Shown: in pieces, positions 1-8,562 of the stretch
Layout of the letters: each line of letters begins with the position of its first letter
How positions within the stretch are numbered: position 1 is the first letter of the stretch
NCBI GenBank assembly: GCA_023138835.1
Contig: JAGLOP010000005.1
Location: 1 to 64,000 of the forward strand
Direction: 5' to 3'
DNA from: Arcobacteraceae bacterium
GTDB taxonomy: Bacteria; Campylobacterota; Campylobacteria; Campylobacterales; Arcobacteraceae
DNA: 64,000 bases
Program-made: the position numbers and the translations under genes
The notes under the pieces: model-generated
Databases searched by the model: none
Told to the model about the DNA's origin: nothing
The model's input: only the letters and a program-made list of their open reading frames with translations

Positions 1-31
1 CAGCTAATGCTAATTTTAATAATGTATTCAT
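1..31 (-). CDS. 5' end of a leftward gene, probably exported (partial)
   Basis: A leftward ATG at 31-29 is preceded by a clear AGGAG ribosome binding site about 7 bases upstream. The ten visible residues, MNTLLKLALA, look like the start of a signal peptide. The gene runs off the left edge, so its function cannot be read. It is divergent from the NFACT gene at 110, so the roughly 80 bases between them should hold both promoters. Confidence 0.5.
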   Translation of the reverse strand, partial: MNTLLKLALA

Positions 32-109
32 TATTATCTCCTTTTTTAATTTCGACAAAAGTATATCACACAAATATAAAATTAGTCTAAAATATGTTAT
101 TATATTTTT

Positions 110-1378
110 ATGAAATATTATATTTTAGAGAAATTAACACAATTTTTAAATGGTTTAACATCAATTCATCATATTAAAAGAGTCAGTAATAATACAATTG
201 CCATAGAATTCAATGATAGAAAAGAATTTTATTTTGATATGACAAAAGGTCAATCTACAGTATATAAAAAAGACTCTAAGCAATTAAGCAAAAAGAATTT
301 CAATGCACCATTTGATGTGATATTGCAGAAAAGATTTAACAACTCAAAAATTACTAAAGTATATTTGCGAGATAATGATAAAATTTTAAATATAGAAGTT
401 AAAAGTAAATCATCTTATAAAGAACAGCTTTCAATTTTACAATTAGAATTTACAGGTAAAAATACAAATATTATAATTTTAGATAAAAATGATATAGTTT
501 TGGAAAGCTTACGACATATAGATGAATGGACATCTACAAGAGTAGTAAAGGTTGGACAAAAACTTGATCCTTTAGATAAGCCAAACTTTAAATTTGAAGA
601 AAAAGAGATCGATGATATTGAACAATTTTTATTGGATATATATAAGTCAAAAGAGCAACAAGAACTTAATAATTTAAAGAAACAAAAGATAATTCAAGTT
701 CAAAAACAGATAAAAAAAATAAAAAAGATTTTGGATAACTTAGATGATGTTCCAATTTTAGAAACAAAAGCTGTTAACTTTAATGATGAGGCAACTCAAA
801 TTTTAAGTAATTTATATAAATGTAACGGTTATGAAAAAAGTTCAAATATTAAAAAGTCAAATGATCTGTTTAGAAGTTCTAAAAAAGCAAAAGCAAAAGC
901 AAAAAATCAACATATTGAACAACTTAATTTATCACAAAAATTAGATTTCTTTAAACGGCTTATAACAACTATAGAAAATTGTACCACAAGTGATGAAATT
1001 GAATTCTATTTTCCAAAAAAAGATAAAAATCAAACTAAAACAAAAAAAGCAAGTCCTTATCAAAGCTTTTTTATAGACGGATATAAGATTATGCTGGGAC
1101 GAGATGAGAGAGAAAATATATATCTGCTTCAAAATAGTCGTGCCAGTGATTTTTGGTTCCATCTTCAGGGACAAGTATCCTCACATGTAATAGTTTCAAA
1201 TACTAAAAAAACTATTCCTGAACATATCATAGAAGAAGCTGGAAAAATATGTGCAAAATTCTCAACTAACAGTGGTGGAACTTTTAGGGTTGATTATACG
1301 CAAAGAAGAAATGTTAAAATTCAATCAAAAGCTAATGTACTTTATAACCCATATAGTACAATAGTAGTTAAAGTTTGA
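110..1378 (+). CDS. rqcH: NFACT-family protein (RqcH/Rqc2-like ribosome quality control factor)
   Basis: This 422-residue protein has the NFACT layout: an N-terminal NFACT-N region (about 1-170), a lysine- and glutamine-rich coiled coil (about 180-215), and a C-terminal NFACT-R (DUF814) domain (about 310-422) with DFWFHLQGQVSSHVIV and the RRNVKIQSKANV stretch. Family members such as RqcH bind stalled 50S subunits and direct alanine tailing of nascent chains. Older names for the family are FbpA or fibronectin-binding protein. It is somewhat shorter than Bacillus homologues (about 570 residues), mainly in the middle. It lies just before the aryl-polyene-like cluster but has no evident functional link to it. 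Confidence 0.8.
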   Translation: MKYYILEKLTQFLNGLTSIHHIKRVSNNTIAIEFNDRKEFYFDMTKGQSTVYKKDSKQLSKKNFNAPFDVILQKRFNNSKITKVYLRDNDKILNIEVKSKSSYKEQLSILQLEFTGKNTNIIILDKNDIVLESLRHIDEWTSTRVVKVGQKLDPLDKPNFKFEEKEIDDIEQFLLDIYKSKEQQELNNLKKQKIIQVQKQIKKIKKILDNLDDVPILETKAVNFNDEATQILSNLYKCNGYEKSSNIKKSNDLFRSSKKAKAKAKNQHIEQLNLSQKLDFFKRLITTIENCTTSDEIEFYFPKKDKNQTKTKKASPYQSFFIDGYKIMLGRDERENIYLLQNSRASDFWFHLQGQVSSHVIVSNTKKTIPEHIIEEAGKICAKFSTNSGGTFRVDYTQRRNVKIQSKANVLYNPYSTIVVKV

Positions 1379-1425
1379 ATATTGTAAAATAATAATTACT
1401 AAAGAGATGTGTTAAAAGGGATAAA

Positions 1426-1680
1426 ATGGTTACAGTCGAGAATTTTAAACAAATATTAATTAAATATTTAAATTTAGAGGATATAACACCAGATGAGATT
1501 GATGATAATGAACCATTGTTTGGAGATGAGGGTCTTGGTTTAGATTCTGTTGATTCTATTGAACTTGTGTTAGCAATAGAAAAAGAATATGGTATCATCA
1601 TAGATAATACAGCACAATATAATGCAATTTTCCAAAATGTAAATACTTTATTAACTTACATTAATGCAAATAAAAAATAA
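1426..1680 (+). CDS. acyl carrier protein of an aryl-polyene-like cluster
   Basis: This 84-residue acidic protein has the acyl carrier motif GLDSVDSIEL. Ser41 is the expected 4'-phosphopantetheine attachment site. The start has an AAGGGA ribosome binding site. The gene overlaps the ketosynthase gene by 17 bases, so the two are translationally coupled. Its position ahead of a ketosynthase, a ketosynthase-like partner, a ketoreductase and an acyl-activating enzyme makes it a dedicated carrier for the cluster rather than the primary fatty acid AcpP. Confidence 0.88.
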   Translation: MVTVENFKQILIKYLNLEDITPDEIDDNEPLFGDEGLGLDSVDSIELVLAIEKEYGIIIDNTAQYNAIFQNVNTLLTYINANKK

Positions 1681-2770
1681 AGTTTTTATAACTAGTACAT
1701 CTTCGATTAGTTGTGCGGGAAATAATAATATTGAGTTGTTTGAAAATATTTGCACCTCTAATAGCGGTATAACTAGAGAAGAAAATTATTTTCATAATTC
1801 AATTCCTGCTATTGGAAAAATAAAATCACAAAGTACATTTTATGAAAATCTGATTGTTCAATGTCAAAATATTTTAGACAACAGCTCTCTTATAAACTTT
1901 AAAGATACAATTTTAATCATTGGATCTTCAGTTGGCGGAATGAGTACAACTGAAGAGATTTTTTTTAAATCAAACAATTACAAAGATATAAATTCACAAA
2001 TGCACAATATAGATGCTATAGCTTATGTTTTAAAACAAAAGTTTGATTTTTATGATGATATTTCATTTTCAACAGCTTGTACATCTAGTGCAAATGCAAT
2101 AGGATATGCTTATGAAGTTTTAGCAAAAGGTATTTATAAAAACGCCTTAGTTATTGGTGTTGATTCATTATGCCAAACAACAGTCGGTGGATTTTTATCT
2201 CTTGGTGTTTTATCTTCAAATCCTTGTAAACCTTTTGATAAAAAAAGAGATGGAATGAATGTATCTGAAGCAATTGCCTGTTTACTTTTGGAAACAAGCA
2301 AAAAAGAAAATTCTGTTGAAGTTTGTGGGGTTGGATACAGTAGTGATGCCTATCATATGACTCAACCTCATCCTGACGGTGCAAGAACTGCTATGATAAA
2401 TGCTCTAAAAACTGCAAATATACAGCCAAATCAAATCAACTATATAAATGCACACGGAACAGGAACAATAGCAAATGATACTTCCGAAGCAAATGCCATT
2501 TGTTTAACTTTTCCCAGCAAACCTTATGTAGGTTCTACTAAATCCATAACAGGGCATACTTTAGGAGCTGCAGGTGCAATAGAAGCTATTATATCGTGTA
2601 TGATTATACAAAATCAAACTATCCCTGTAAACAGCTTTTTAGAAGAACCCGAAAATGAAGAGATAAATTTTTCAACTCAAACTATAAAAAGTAATGTAAA
2701 TTATGTACTTAGCAATTCTTTTGCATTTGGTGGAAACAATTGCAGTTTAGTATTTGGAAAAGCACTATGA
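1664..2770 (+). CDS. beta-ketoacyl-ACP synthase (FabF-like) of the aryl-polyene-like cluster
   Basis: This 368-residue condensing enzyme has a complete Cys-His-His triad: Cys139 in STACTSSANA, His264 in NAHGTGTIAND and His298 in TGHTLGAAGA. It is a little shorter than FabF (about 410). It should extend an ACP-bound acyl chain with malonyl units. It overlaps the ACP gene upstream by 17 bases and the next gene by 4 bases (ATGA), forming a coupled set with a second ketosynthase-like protein. This is the ketosynthase/chain-length-factor pairing seen in aryl polyene and type II polyketide systems. The exact product is inferred from context. Confidence 0.88.
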   Translation: MQIKNKVFITSTSSISCAGNNNIELFENICTSNSGITREENYFHNSIPAIGKIKSQSTFYENLIVQCQNILDNSSLINFKDTILIIGSSVGGMSTTEEIFFKSNNYKDINSQMHNIDAIAYVLKQKFDFYDDISFSTACTSSANAIGYAYEVLAKGIYKNALVIGVDSLCQTTVGGFLSLGVLSSNPCKPFDKKRDGMNVSEAIACLLLETSKKENSVEVCGVGYSSDAYHMTQPHPDGARTAMINALKTANIQPNQINYINAHGTGTIANDTSEANAICLTFPSKPYVGSTKSITGHTLGAAGAIEAIISCMIIQNQTIPVNSFLEEPENEEINFSTQTIKSNVNYVLSNSFAFGGNNCSLVFGKAL

Positions 2771-3411
2771 AGATAAATTTAGAGATACTTGACAGTGCAT
2801 ATATCTATGCGCCAACACAAATAGAAGAGTTAAATACAAAAGAGTTAGTTCCTAAAATGGTTACCCGAAGAAGATTAACAAGAGCTGCTAAAATTGCTGT
2901 TTATCTGGCAGACAAAGTATCTTTTGACGATGGAAGAATTATTTATGGCAATAGTTATGGGGAACCATTATCAACTTCTAGTATATTAAACAGTATAAAT
3001 CAAAAAGAATCAATTAGTCCTACAGTTTTTCAAAACTCTGTATATAATACTGCAGTATCTTACTTTTCTATTCTGACAAATAATAAAAATGAAATTATGA
3101 CTATATCAAGTGGAGACAATACTTCTTTAAATATTTTAAAAGCAGGAGCGATTAAAGCACTTGATGGCGATACTATCCTTTTACTTGCAGTAGAAACTTT
3201 AAACATAGAGAATATTAATGAATTAAATAATTGTATTGACTTTTTGGAATGTGGAGTTGTCTTGAAAGTAAAAATAACCAATAAAGATTCAAATATTGAT
3301 TTTATAGATTTATCAAATGAACAAAATTTTCCAATATCACTTATTCATATGATAAATATTGCACAAAACTTCAATCAAACCAGACCAAATATTGTAGAAA
3401 TTTTAATATAG
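2767..3411 (+). CDS. ketosynthase-like protein without catalytic cysteine (chain-length-factor type)
   Basis: I place the start at the ATG at 2767, which overlaps the ketosynthase stop (ATGA). A longer frame from 2740 has no support. The 214-residue product resembles the Ketoacyl-synt_2 family (half of a thiolase fold): FQNSVYNTAVSYFSI is followed by SSGDNTSLNI, where an active ketosynthase would carry its nucleophilic cysteine. With no Cys at that position and no His-containing second half, it cannot condense by itself. A partner or chain-length-factor role with the 1664-2770 enzyme is the likely job; small proteins of this kind occur in aryl polyene clusters. Confidence 0.7.
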   Translation: MKINLEILDSAYIYAPTQIEELNTKELVPKMVTRRRLTRAAKIAVYLADKVSFDDGRIIYGNSYGEPLSTSSILNSINQKESISPTVFQNSVYNTAVSYFSILTNNKNEIMTISSGDNTSLNILKAGAIKALDGDTILLLAVETLNIENINELNNCIDFLECGVVLKVKITNKDSNIDFIDLSNEQNFPISLIHMINIAQNFNQTRPNIVEILI

Positions 3412-3419
3412 AAATAGTC

Positions 3420-4232
3420 TTAAAAAATATAACTAACAGCCATCCCATAAAAAAGTGCATCATTTTGATTTACTAGTGGCGAATCTATAAATTCTGCATT
3501 ATTAAGATTATAATATCGAACAAAAGCACCATACCAAATATTATCTTGCAAATATGTCAATCCAACAGTATTTTTCCATCCGCCATAACCATCCTTACTA
3601 TGATATTCTGCTCTATTTACTGTTACATCTTTTAAAGTTACTTCATAAAAATAGTTATGATATTTTTTCGTTGCAAAAGTTGGTCCGGTACTTAACTCTA
3701 ATTGTATATATTTATCAAAATAATAATTTAAATACAAATTGGGGTTAGTAATATAGCCTTTTTGATGCATATTTGGAAAATCAATAGACCATACAGACCT
3801 AATCGGCAATTCAACACTTATATAACTTTTATCATCGCTAAAATGAAATAATTTATATATAAAATTTGGACCGATTTCAAGTGTTGGGTCTAATTGTTCC
3901 ATATTGTATCTAAGCGAATTAGAATCACTTTTAACAGGAAGTGTACCACTAAAACTTAAATCTATATCAAAATCTTTACTATGGTACAGATGATTAAATA
4001 TCATATTTTTTTCAATAGTTAAATCTTCACTGTCATAGTAAATATAAGGATATGGAAAAATATATTGTTTTTGTATGGATGAGCCAATATATTCCGGTAC
4101 TGATATAAAACTAAATCCAGCCCCTAGTTTTAATTGGTTTGACTGCTTGGCTTGTAAGTGATTTACAAAAATAACGAAAACAATAATCAGTGTTTTTAAT
4201 ATATTATTTACATTTTTAAACAAATTGTTCAT
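3420..4232 (-). CDS. MipA/OmpV family outer membrane protein
   Basis: This 270-residue protein has an N-terminal signal sequence (hydrophobic stretch about 13-28, likely cut after QAK or nearby). Many alternating beta strands follow, and the protein ends in aromatic residue Phe (AVSYIF), typical of outer membrane barrels. The VPEYIGSS segment and following FPYPYIYY match the opening of MipA/OmpV proteins. It lies head-on against the ketosynthase-like gene (gap 8 bases) and is divergent from the glycosyltransferase, so it interrupts the rightward biosynthetic cluster. Whether it serves that cluster is unknown. Confidence 0.75.
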   Translation of the reverse strand: MNNLFKNVNNILKTLIIVFVIFVNHLQAKQSNQLKLGAGFSFISVPEYIGSSIQKQYIFPYPYIYYDSEDLTIEKNMIFNHLYHSKDFDIDLSFSGTLPVKSDSNSLRYNMEQLDPTLEIGPNFIYKLFHFSDDKSYISVELPIRSVWSIDFPNMHQKGYITNPNLYLNYYFDKYIQLELSTGPTFATKKYHNYFYEVTLKDVTVNRAEYHSKDGYGGWKNTVGLTYLQDNIWYGAFVRYYNLNNAEFIDSPLVNQNDALFYGMAVSYIF

Positions 4233-4320
4233 ATATACCCATTATTGCGATTTTTAGTAATTTTAGTTGAATTTTGATAAAATATCCCTTTTAGAAAGAG
4301 AGAATAAGATAATTTTATAT

Positions 4321-5046
4321 ATGAATCAAAAAAAAATCATAATAATAATTCCTACATATAACAATCCTAAAACCGTCAAAGAAGTGGTTTTTGATGTCAT
4401 AAATCATAACTATGAAGTAATTGTTATAGATGATGGTTCTGACACTCCTATTCAAAATTTATTTTCTAATGATGAACAAAAAGGAATTTATTTTATCAGA
4501 CATGAGGTAAACCTTGGTAAAGGGGAAGCTATAATTAGTGGAACTAAAAAAGCTAAAGAGTTAGGTTTTACACATGTTTTAAGTATGGACGGCGATGGGC
4601 AGCATTTAGCTGACCAAGCTAAAAAACTTATTGATATATGCAAAGATGATGAGATAATTATAGGTGCTAGAAACTTTGATTTAGAGCATGTTCCAAATGG
4701 GAGTAAATTTGGAAGATGGTTTAGTAATATGTGGGCTTGTTGGGATACTGGCCAAGTTATTACAGATTCACTTTCAGGATATAGGATATACCCAATATCC
4801 ATATTAAATCTTCCAATAAAAACTTCAAGATATGACTGGGAGATGGAAGTGCTTGTAAGGCATGCAGATGCCGGGGAAAATATCAAAGAGGTTATTATAG
4901 AGTGTTATTATCCAACTCCCCAAGAAAGAGTTAGTCATTTTAATAAATTTCAAGATACTATGGCTATAGTTTGGGTACATATTCAAATTTTACCATTTAA
5001 ATGGCCAAGATTTATTTTAAATAAAATAATGGGGAATAATAAGTAA
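4321..5046 (+). CDS. family 2 glycosyltransferase (DPM1/DPG synthase-like)
   Basis: This GT-A glycosyltransferase of 241 residues begins at the ATG at 4321 (MNQKKIIIIIPTYNNP). A TTG at 4267 would add 18 unrelated residues and has no ribosome binding site. The nucleotide-sugar motifs are clear: VIDDGSD near residue 40 and MDGDGQH near residue 90. No membrane anchor is seen. It sits 6 bases before an LpxL-like acyltransferase. A glycosyltransferase beside an acyltransferase is a recurring pair in aryl polyene and flexirubin clusters, where they are thought to help build the lipid anchor. Confidence 0.8.
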   Translation: MNQKKIIIIIPTYNNPKTVKEVVFDVINHNYEVIVIDDGSDTPIQNLFSNDEQKGIYFIRHEVNLGKGEAIISGTKKAKELGFTHVLSMDGDGQHLADQAKKLIDICKDDEIIIGARNFDLEHVPNGSKFGRWFSNMWACWDTGQVITDSLSGYRIYPISILNLPIKTSRYDWEMEVLVRHADAGENIKEVIIECYYPTPQERVSHFNKFQDTMAIVWVHIQILPFKWPRFILNKIMGNNK

Positions 5047-5052
5047 ACAATA

Positions 5053-5907
5053 ATGAGAACACAACAAAGAGGAAGTGGATGGAGTATAAAATTAGCATTT
5101 AATTTATATAAAATTTTAGGATATAAATTTATATATTACCTTATGTATCCGGTAACTTTTTTTTACTTTATATTTGCATCAAATGTAAAGGATGCTTTAA
5201 AAATATATTATAAACATTTGAATATTAAATTTACAAATAAAATATATTATGAACATTTACGACTCTTTGCAATTTGTATGATTGATAGATTTATATCAAA
5301 AATAGATATTCAAAACTATACTTTTAAATTTGATGATGAAGATACCCCAACAGCTATTTTAAATGATGGAGCTATTTTATTATTTTCACATTTTGGCGGA
5401 TGGGCGGCATCTGTAAATTCTGCAAATGTTAAAAATAAAATAAATGTAGTTATGAAAGAAACTATGATGGGTGAAATTAAAGAGATAGAAAATTCTATTG
5501 AAACAAAATCAAATACACATATCATAGATTTAAGCAGTGGAACATTAAGCGTTTCAATTCAAATTGCAAATGCTTTACTAAAAAATGAAGTTGTAGCAAT
5601 TATGGGGGATAGATCAGCAAATAAAAAAGCAGAGATAGAGATAGAATTTTTAGGTGAAATGGCAAGATTCAACAAAAATCCATTTCAAATAGCATATAAG
5701 ACTCACAAACCGATACTTGTTTATTTTATTATATTAATCAGTATGCAAGAGTATAAAATAGAGTGGATTAAAATCGATATGGATACAACTTTAACAGAAC
5801 AAGAGGCTGTCCTAAAGGGACTACAAACTTATATAAAAAAATATGAAGAGATTATAAAAATTTATCCAAACCAATGGCTGAATTTTTATGATTTTTGGGA
5901 GAAATAA
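5053..5907 (+). CDS. LpxL/HtrB-superfamily acyltransferase
   Basis: This 284-residue protein belongs to the lysophospholipid acyltransferase superfamily. It has a hydrophobic N-terminal stretch (about 28-45), the motif SHFGGWAAS around His113, and later IMGDRSANKK, matching the GDR motif of LpxL-type enzymes. Oddly, the acidic residue of the H-X4-(D/E) signature is Ala118 here (family usually HFGNWE). The catalytic dyad may therefore be altered, or the acid supplied elsewhere. The stop shares one base with the next start (TAATG). Context suggests acylation of the aryl-polyene-type product's anchor lipid. Confidence 0.75.
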   Translation: MRTQQRGSGWSIKLAFNLYKILGYKFIYYLMYPVTFFYFIFASNVKDALKIYYKHLNIKFTNKIYYEHLRLFAICMIDRFISKIDIQNYTFKFDDEDTPTAILNDGAILLFSHFGGWAASVNSANVKNKINVVMKETMMGEIKEIENSIETKSNTHIIDLSSGTLSVSIQIANALLKNEVVAIMGDRSANKKAEIEIEFLGEMARFNKNPFQIAYKTHKPILVYFIILISMQEYKIEWIKIDMDTTLTEQEAVLKGLQTYIKKYEEIIKIYPNQWLNFYDFWEK

Positions 5908-7427
5908 TGCAATTAAGAATAGACAAAAGAACAATATCTTTAGAAGAGATAAGCAATGCAAGTGATATAAAAATATCTGACGATAAAGATTTTATATCAT
6001 TTATAAATCATACACATGATTTTATGATGGATACTATTAAACAAGGTAAACCCATATATGGTATCACTACAGGATATGGAGATAGTGGTAAGAACTATGT
6101 AAACTATGAAGATGCAGCAACGCTTCAAACAAATCTGTTTCGTTTTCACGGTTGTGGTATAGGGGTAAATTTAAGTTATGAGGTATGCAGATATGCTGTT
6201 ATTTGCAGAACCATATCTTTAAGCAAAGCTCGTTCCGGTGTGTCAATGAATCTTTTGCATAGACTTGAGATGTTAATTAAAAAAGATATCATACCAGTTA
6301 TCCCTTCACAAGGTTCAGTAGGAGCTAGTGGAGATTTAACACCACTTTCTTATATTGCTGCTGTTATTGCAGGCGAGAGAGAAGTATATTATAAAGGTGA
6401 TATAAAAGATGTGATGGAAGTTTATAATGAACTAAATATTACACCTTATACATTTGAACCAAAAGAAGCATTAGCTATTATGAACGGTACAACTATTATG
6501 AGTGCAATTGCACTTAAAGCCATTGAGGAGTTTGAAGTGATTTTAAATTCTATGGAATCTTATGTTGCCGGTATGTTTGAAGTTTTATTGGGTGATGATA
6601 CTCCCGTTGCTGATTTTGTACATGACTCAAAACCGTTTAGCGGACAAATAAAAGCTGCTAAAAATATTCAAACTAAAATTAGCGGCTCTAAACTAACTCA
6701 TGGAAGAGATGATAGATATGATAAATTTTTTGCTGACAATCATCTAAATATTCAAGATACATATTCTATGAGATGTGCCCCACAAGTTTTAGGTGTGATT
6801 AGAGACAATTTGGAAATTTCTAAAAACTGGGTAGAAACAGAGATAAATTCAGTAAATGACAATCCATTGATAGATGGTGAAAATAAAATTATTTATACCT
6901 CTGGAAACTTTTATGGAGGATATGTAGCTCATGCTATGGATACACTTAAAATTTGTGCTGCTAATTTGGCTGATTTGTTAGATAAAGAGTTTGCGCTTTT
7001 AGTTGACCATAAATTTAATCGTGGATTGGGTGAGAATCTAAAGCTTTCTAAAGAGCCATTTTTTCACGGATTTAAAGCTATGCAAATAAGTTTAAGTTCT
7101 CTTAGTGCTGATGTGATAAAAAATACAACAGCAGCTTCAATTCACTCACGACCAACCGAATCATTAAATCAAGATAAAGTATCTATGGGAACAACCGCTG
7201 CTAATGATTTTGCAAAGATGATACCGGATTTACATAATATGTTATCAATAGCATTTATAGGTATGGCACAAGCTGTTAATATTAGAGGAGCAGATCAAGT
7301 ATCTCCGCATCTTAAAAACATCCATGATGTTACAAGAACCATCATTGAACCGCTTTTAGAAGATAGAAGAATGGATGGGGATATAAGAAATATCAAAGTT
7401 CTTATAAAAGATGGGAAATTTATATAG
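5907..7427 (+). CDS. aromatic amino acid ammonia-lyase (HAL/TAL/PAL family)
   Basis: I choose the ATG at 5907, with GGGAG six bases upstream, over the TTG at 5895; this gives 506 residues. The Ala140-Ser141-Gly142 triad in SVGASGDLTP is the site of the self-made MIO cofactor. The enzyme eliminates ammonia from an aromatic amino acid. The substrate-selecting pair (Ser-His in histidine lyases, His-Leu in tyrosine lyases, Phe-Leu in phenylalanine lyases) reads Phe80-His81, so specificity is not settled. No urocanase or other hut gene is nearby. The cluster setting points to making a cinnamate-type starter, as tyrosine lyases do in flexirubin clusters. Confidence 0.85.
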   Translation: MQLRIDKRTISLEEISNASDIKISDDKDFISFINHTHDFMMDTIKQGKPIYGITTGYGDSGKNYVNYEDAATLQTNLFRFHGCGIGVNLSYEVCRYAVICRTISLSKARSGVSMNLLHRLEMLIKKDIIPVIPSQGSVGASGDLTPLSYIAAVIAGEREVYYKGDIKDVMEVYNELNITPYTFEPKEALAIMNGTTIMSAIALKAIEEFEVILNSMESYVAGMFEVLLGDDTPVADFVHDSKPFSGQIKAAKNIQTKISGSKLTHGRDDRYDKFFADNHLNIQDTYSMRCAPQVLGVIRDNLEISKNWVETEINSVNDNPLIDGENKIIYTSGNFYGGYVAHAMDTLKICAANLADLLDKEFALLVDHKFNRGLGENLKLSKEPFFHGFKAMQISLSSLSADVIKNTTAASIHSRPTESLNQDKVSMGTTAANDFAKMIPDLHNMLSIAFIGMAQAVNIRGADQVSPHLKNIHDVTRTIIEPLLEDRRMDGDIRNIKVLIKDGKFI

Positions 7428-7430
7428 ATA

Positions 7431-8132
7431 ATGAAAAAATTAAAAGTATTAGTAACAGGAGCAACGGGTTCAATAGGTCAAGCGATAGTTAAAGAGTATT
7501 CTAAAAATGGGTATTTTGTTTATATCCATTATAATTCTAATATCTCAAAAGCCAATGAGCTTTTAGAGGAGATAAAAGATGGTGAACTTATAAGCTTTAA
7601 TATGAGAGATAAAAATTCTATCAAAAATGCTTTAGAAGGGCTAAAAGTAGATGTCTTAATAAACAATGCGGGAATTATAAAAGACAATTTATTTTTCTTC
7701 CTCGAAGATGAACAATGGGAAGATGTGATAAATATAAATTTAAATGCTAATTTTTATATCACTAAATTGATTTCTAAAAATATGATGATGAATAAATACG
7801 GCAGTATTGTAAATATTGCTTCAGTTTCTGGAATTTGCGGGAACAGCGGACAGGCAAATTATTCAGCTTCAAAGGGTGGAGTGATTGCATTTACTAAAAC
7901 TTTGGCAATTGAGCTGGGTCGTTATAATATCAGAGTAAATGCCTTAGCCCCTGGTATAATAGAATCCCAAATGATTGAAAATCTTCCAAATGTAAAAGAG
8001 TTAAAAAAATCAATTCCTCTTAAAAGATTTGGAAAAGTTGAAGAGGTGGCTAAGTGCGCTTATTTTATAGGTGTTGATGCTACTTATGTCAGTGGTGAAG
8101 TTTTAAATATCAGCGGGGCAATGGTTAGATAA
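7431..8132 (+). CDS. FabG-like 3-oxoacyl-ACP reductase
   Basis: This 233-residue short-chain dehydrogenase carries the nucleotide-binding motif TGATGSIGQAI near the N-terminus, the NNAG motif, and the Ser-Tyr-Lys catalytic set in ASVSG and YSASKGG. It should reduce the beta-keto group after each condensation, using NADPH. It lies 3 bases after the ammonia-lyase gene and 4 bases before the membrane protein gene, so it is part of the same transcript. Its setting makes it a pathway ketoreductase rather than the primary FabG. Confidence 0.85.
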   Translation: MKKLKVLVTGATGSIGQAIVKEYSKNGYFVYIHYNSNISKANELLEEIKDGELISFNMRDKNSIKNALEGLKVDVLINNAGIIKDNLFFFLEDEQWEDVININLNANFYITKLISKNMMMNKYGSIVNIASVSGICGNSGQANYSASKGGVIAFTKTLAIELGRYNIRVNALAPGIIESQMIENLPNVKELKKSIPLKRFGKVEEVAKCAYFIGVDATYVSGEVLNISGAMVR

Positions 8133-8136
8133 CTAA

Positions 8137-8562
8137 ATGAGACTTGTTCTATCTTTACTTTATGCCCCTGTCATATTCTTTTCTTTAAGATATTTTAATA
8201 CAACACTGGAAGAGGCTTTGATTTTAAAAGCCTTTCCATTAGTTCTATCATCCACAATAACTTTATTAATTTTGCTTTCTTATCTTAAAAAAGAATCTAT
8301 GATTTTATATTTTGCTAAAAAGTTTTCAAAAGAAGAGATTTCAAAAGAGGAGCAAAAATATATTCATAAATCAACTCTGTTTTGGATAGGGGTAAGCTTA
8401 ATAAATGTTTTAATACATACAATCATATTTTTAGACACAAACGCAGATTTTTGGATTTTTTATAGTTCTGTCGGCTGGTATTTCTTATTTATATTCGCAG
8501 GTATATTTCAATTTTTACATAGAAAATTTGTGTTCTTGAAAAGGATTAATATTGAAGATTGA
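8137..8562 (+). CDS. small inner-membrane protein, COG4648-like (aryl polyene cluster)
   Basis: This 141-residue protein has about four predicted membrane helices (roughly 3-20, 30-49, 82-100 and 107-128), a lysine- and glutamate-rich loop in the middle, and a basic C-terminus. No catalytic motif is visible. Aryl polyene clusters of proteobacteria carry a short membrane protein of the COG4648 type (ApeG) immediately before the acyl-activating enzyme, and the same order is seen here. The family match is by size, topology and position, not by alignment. The gene overlaps the next one by 11 bases. Confidence 0.55.
   Translation: MRLVLSLLYAPVIFFSLRYFNTTLEEALILKAFPLVLSSTITLLILLSYLKKESMILYFAKKFSKEEISKEEQKYIHKSTLFWIGVSLINVLIHTIIFLDTNADFWIFYSSVGWYFLFIFAGIFQFLHRKFVFLKRINIED

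Noticed and set aside
4267-4320. Longer N-terminus of the glycosyltransferase from a TTG
   Set aside because: The added residues are not glycosyltransferase-like and there is no ribosome binding site; the ATG at 4321 gives the standard beta-strand start.
5907-7427. Histidine ammonia-lyase of histidine degradation (hutH)
   Set aside because: No urocanase, imidazolonepropionase or other hut gene is present, the substrate pair is Phe-His, and the gene sits inside a ketosynthase/ACP cluster.
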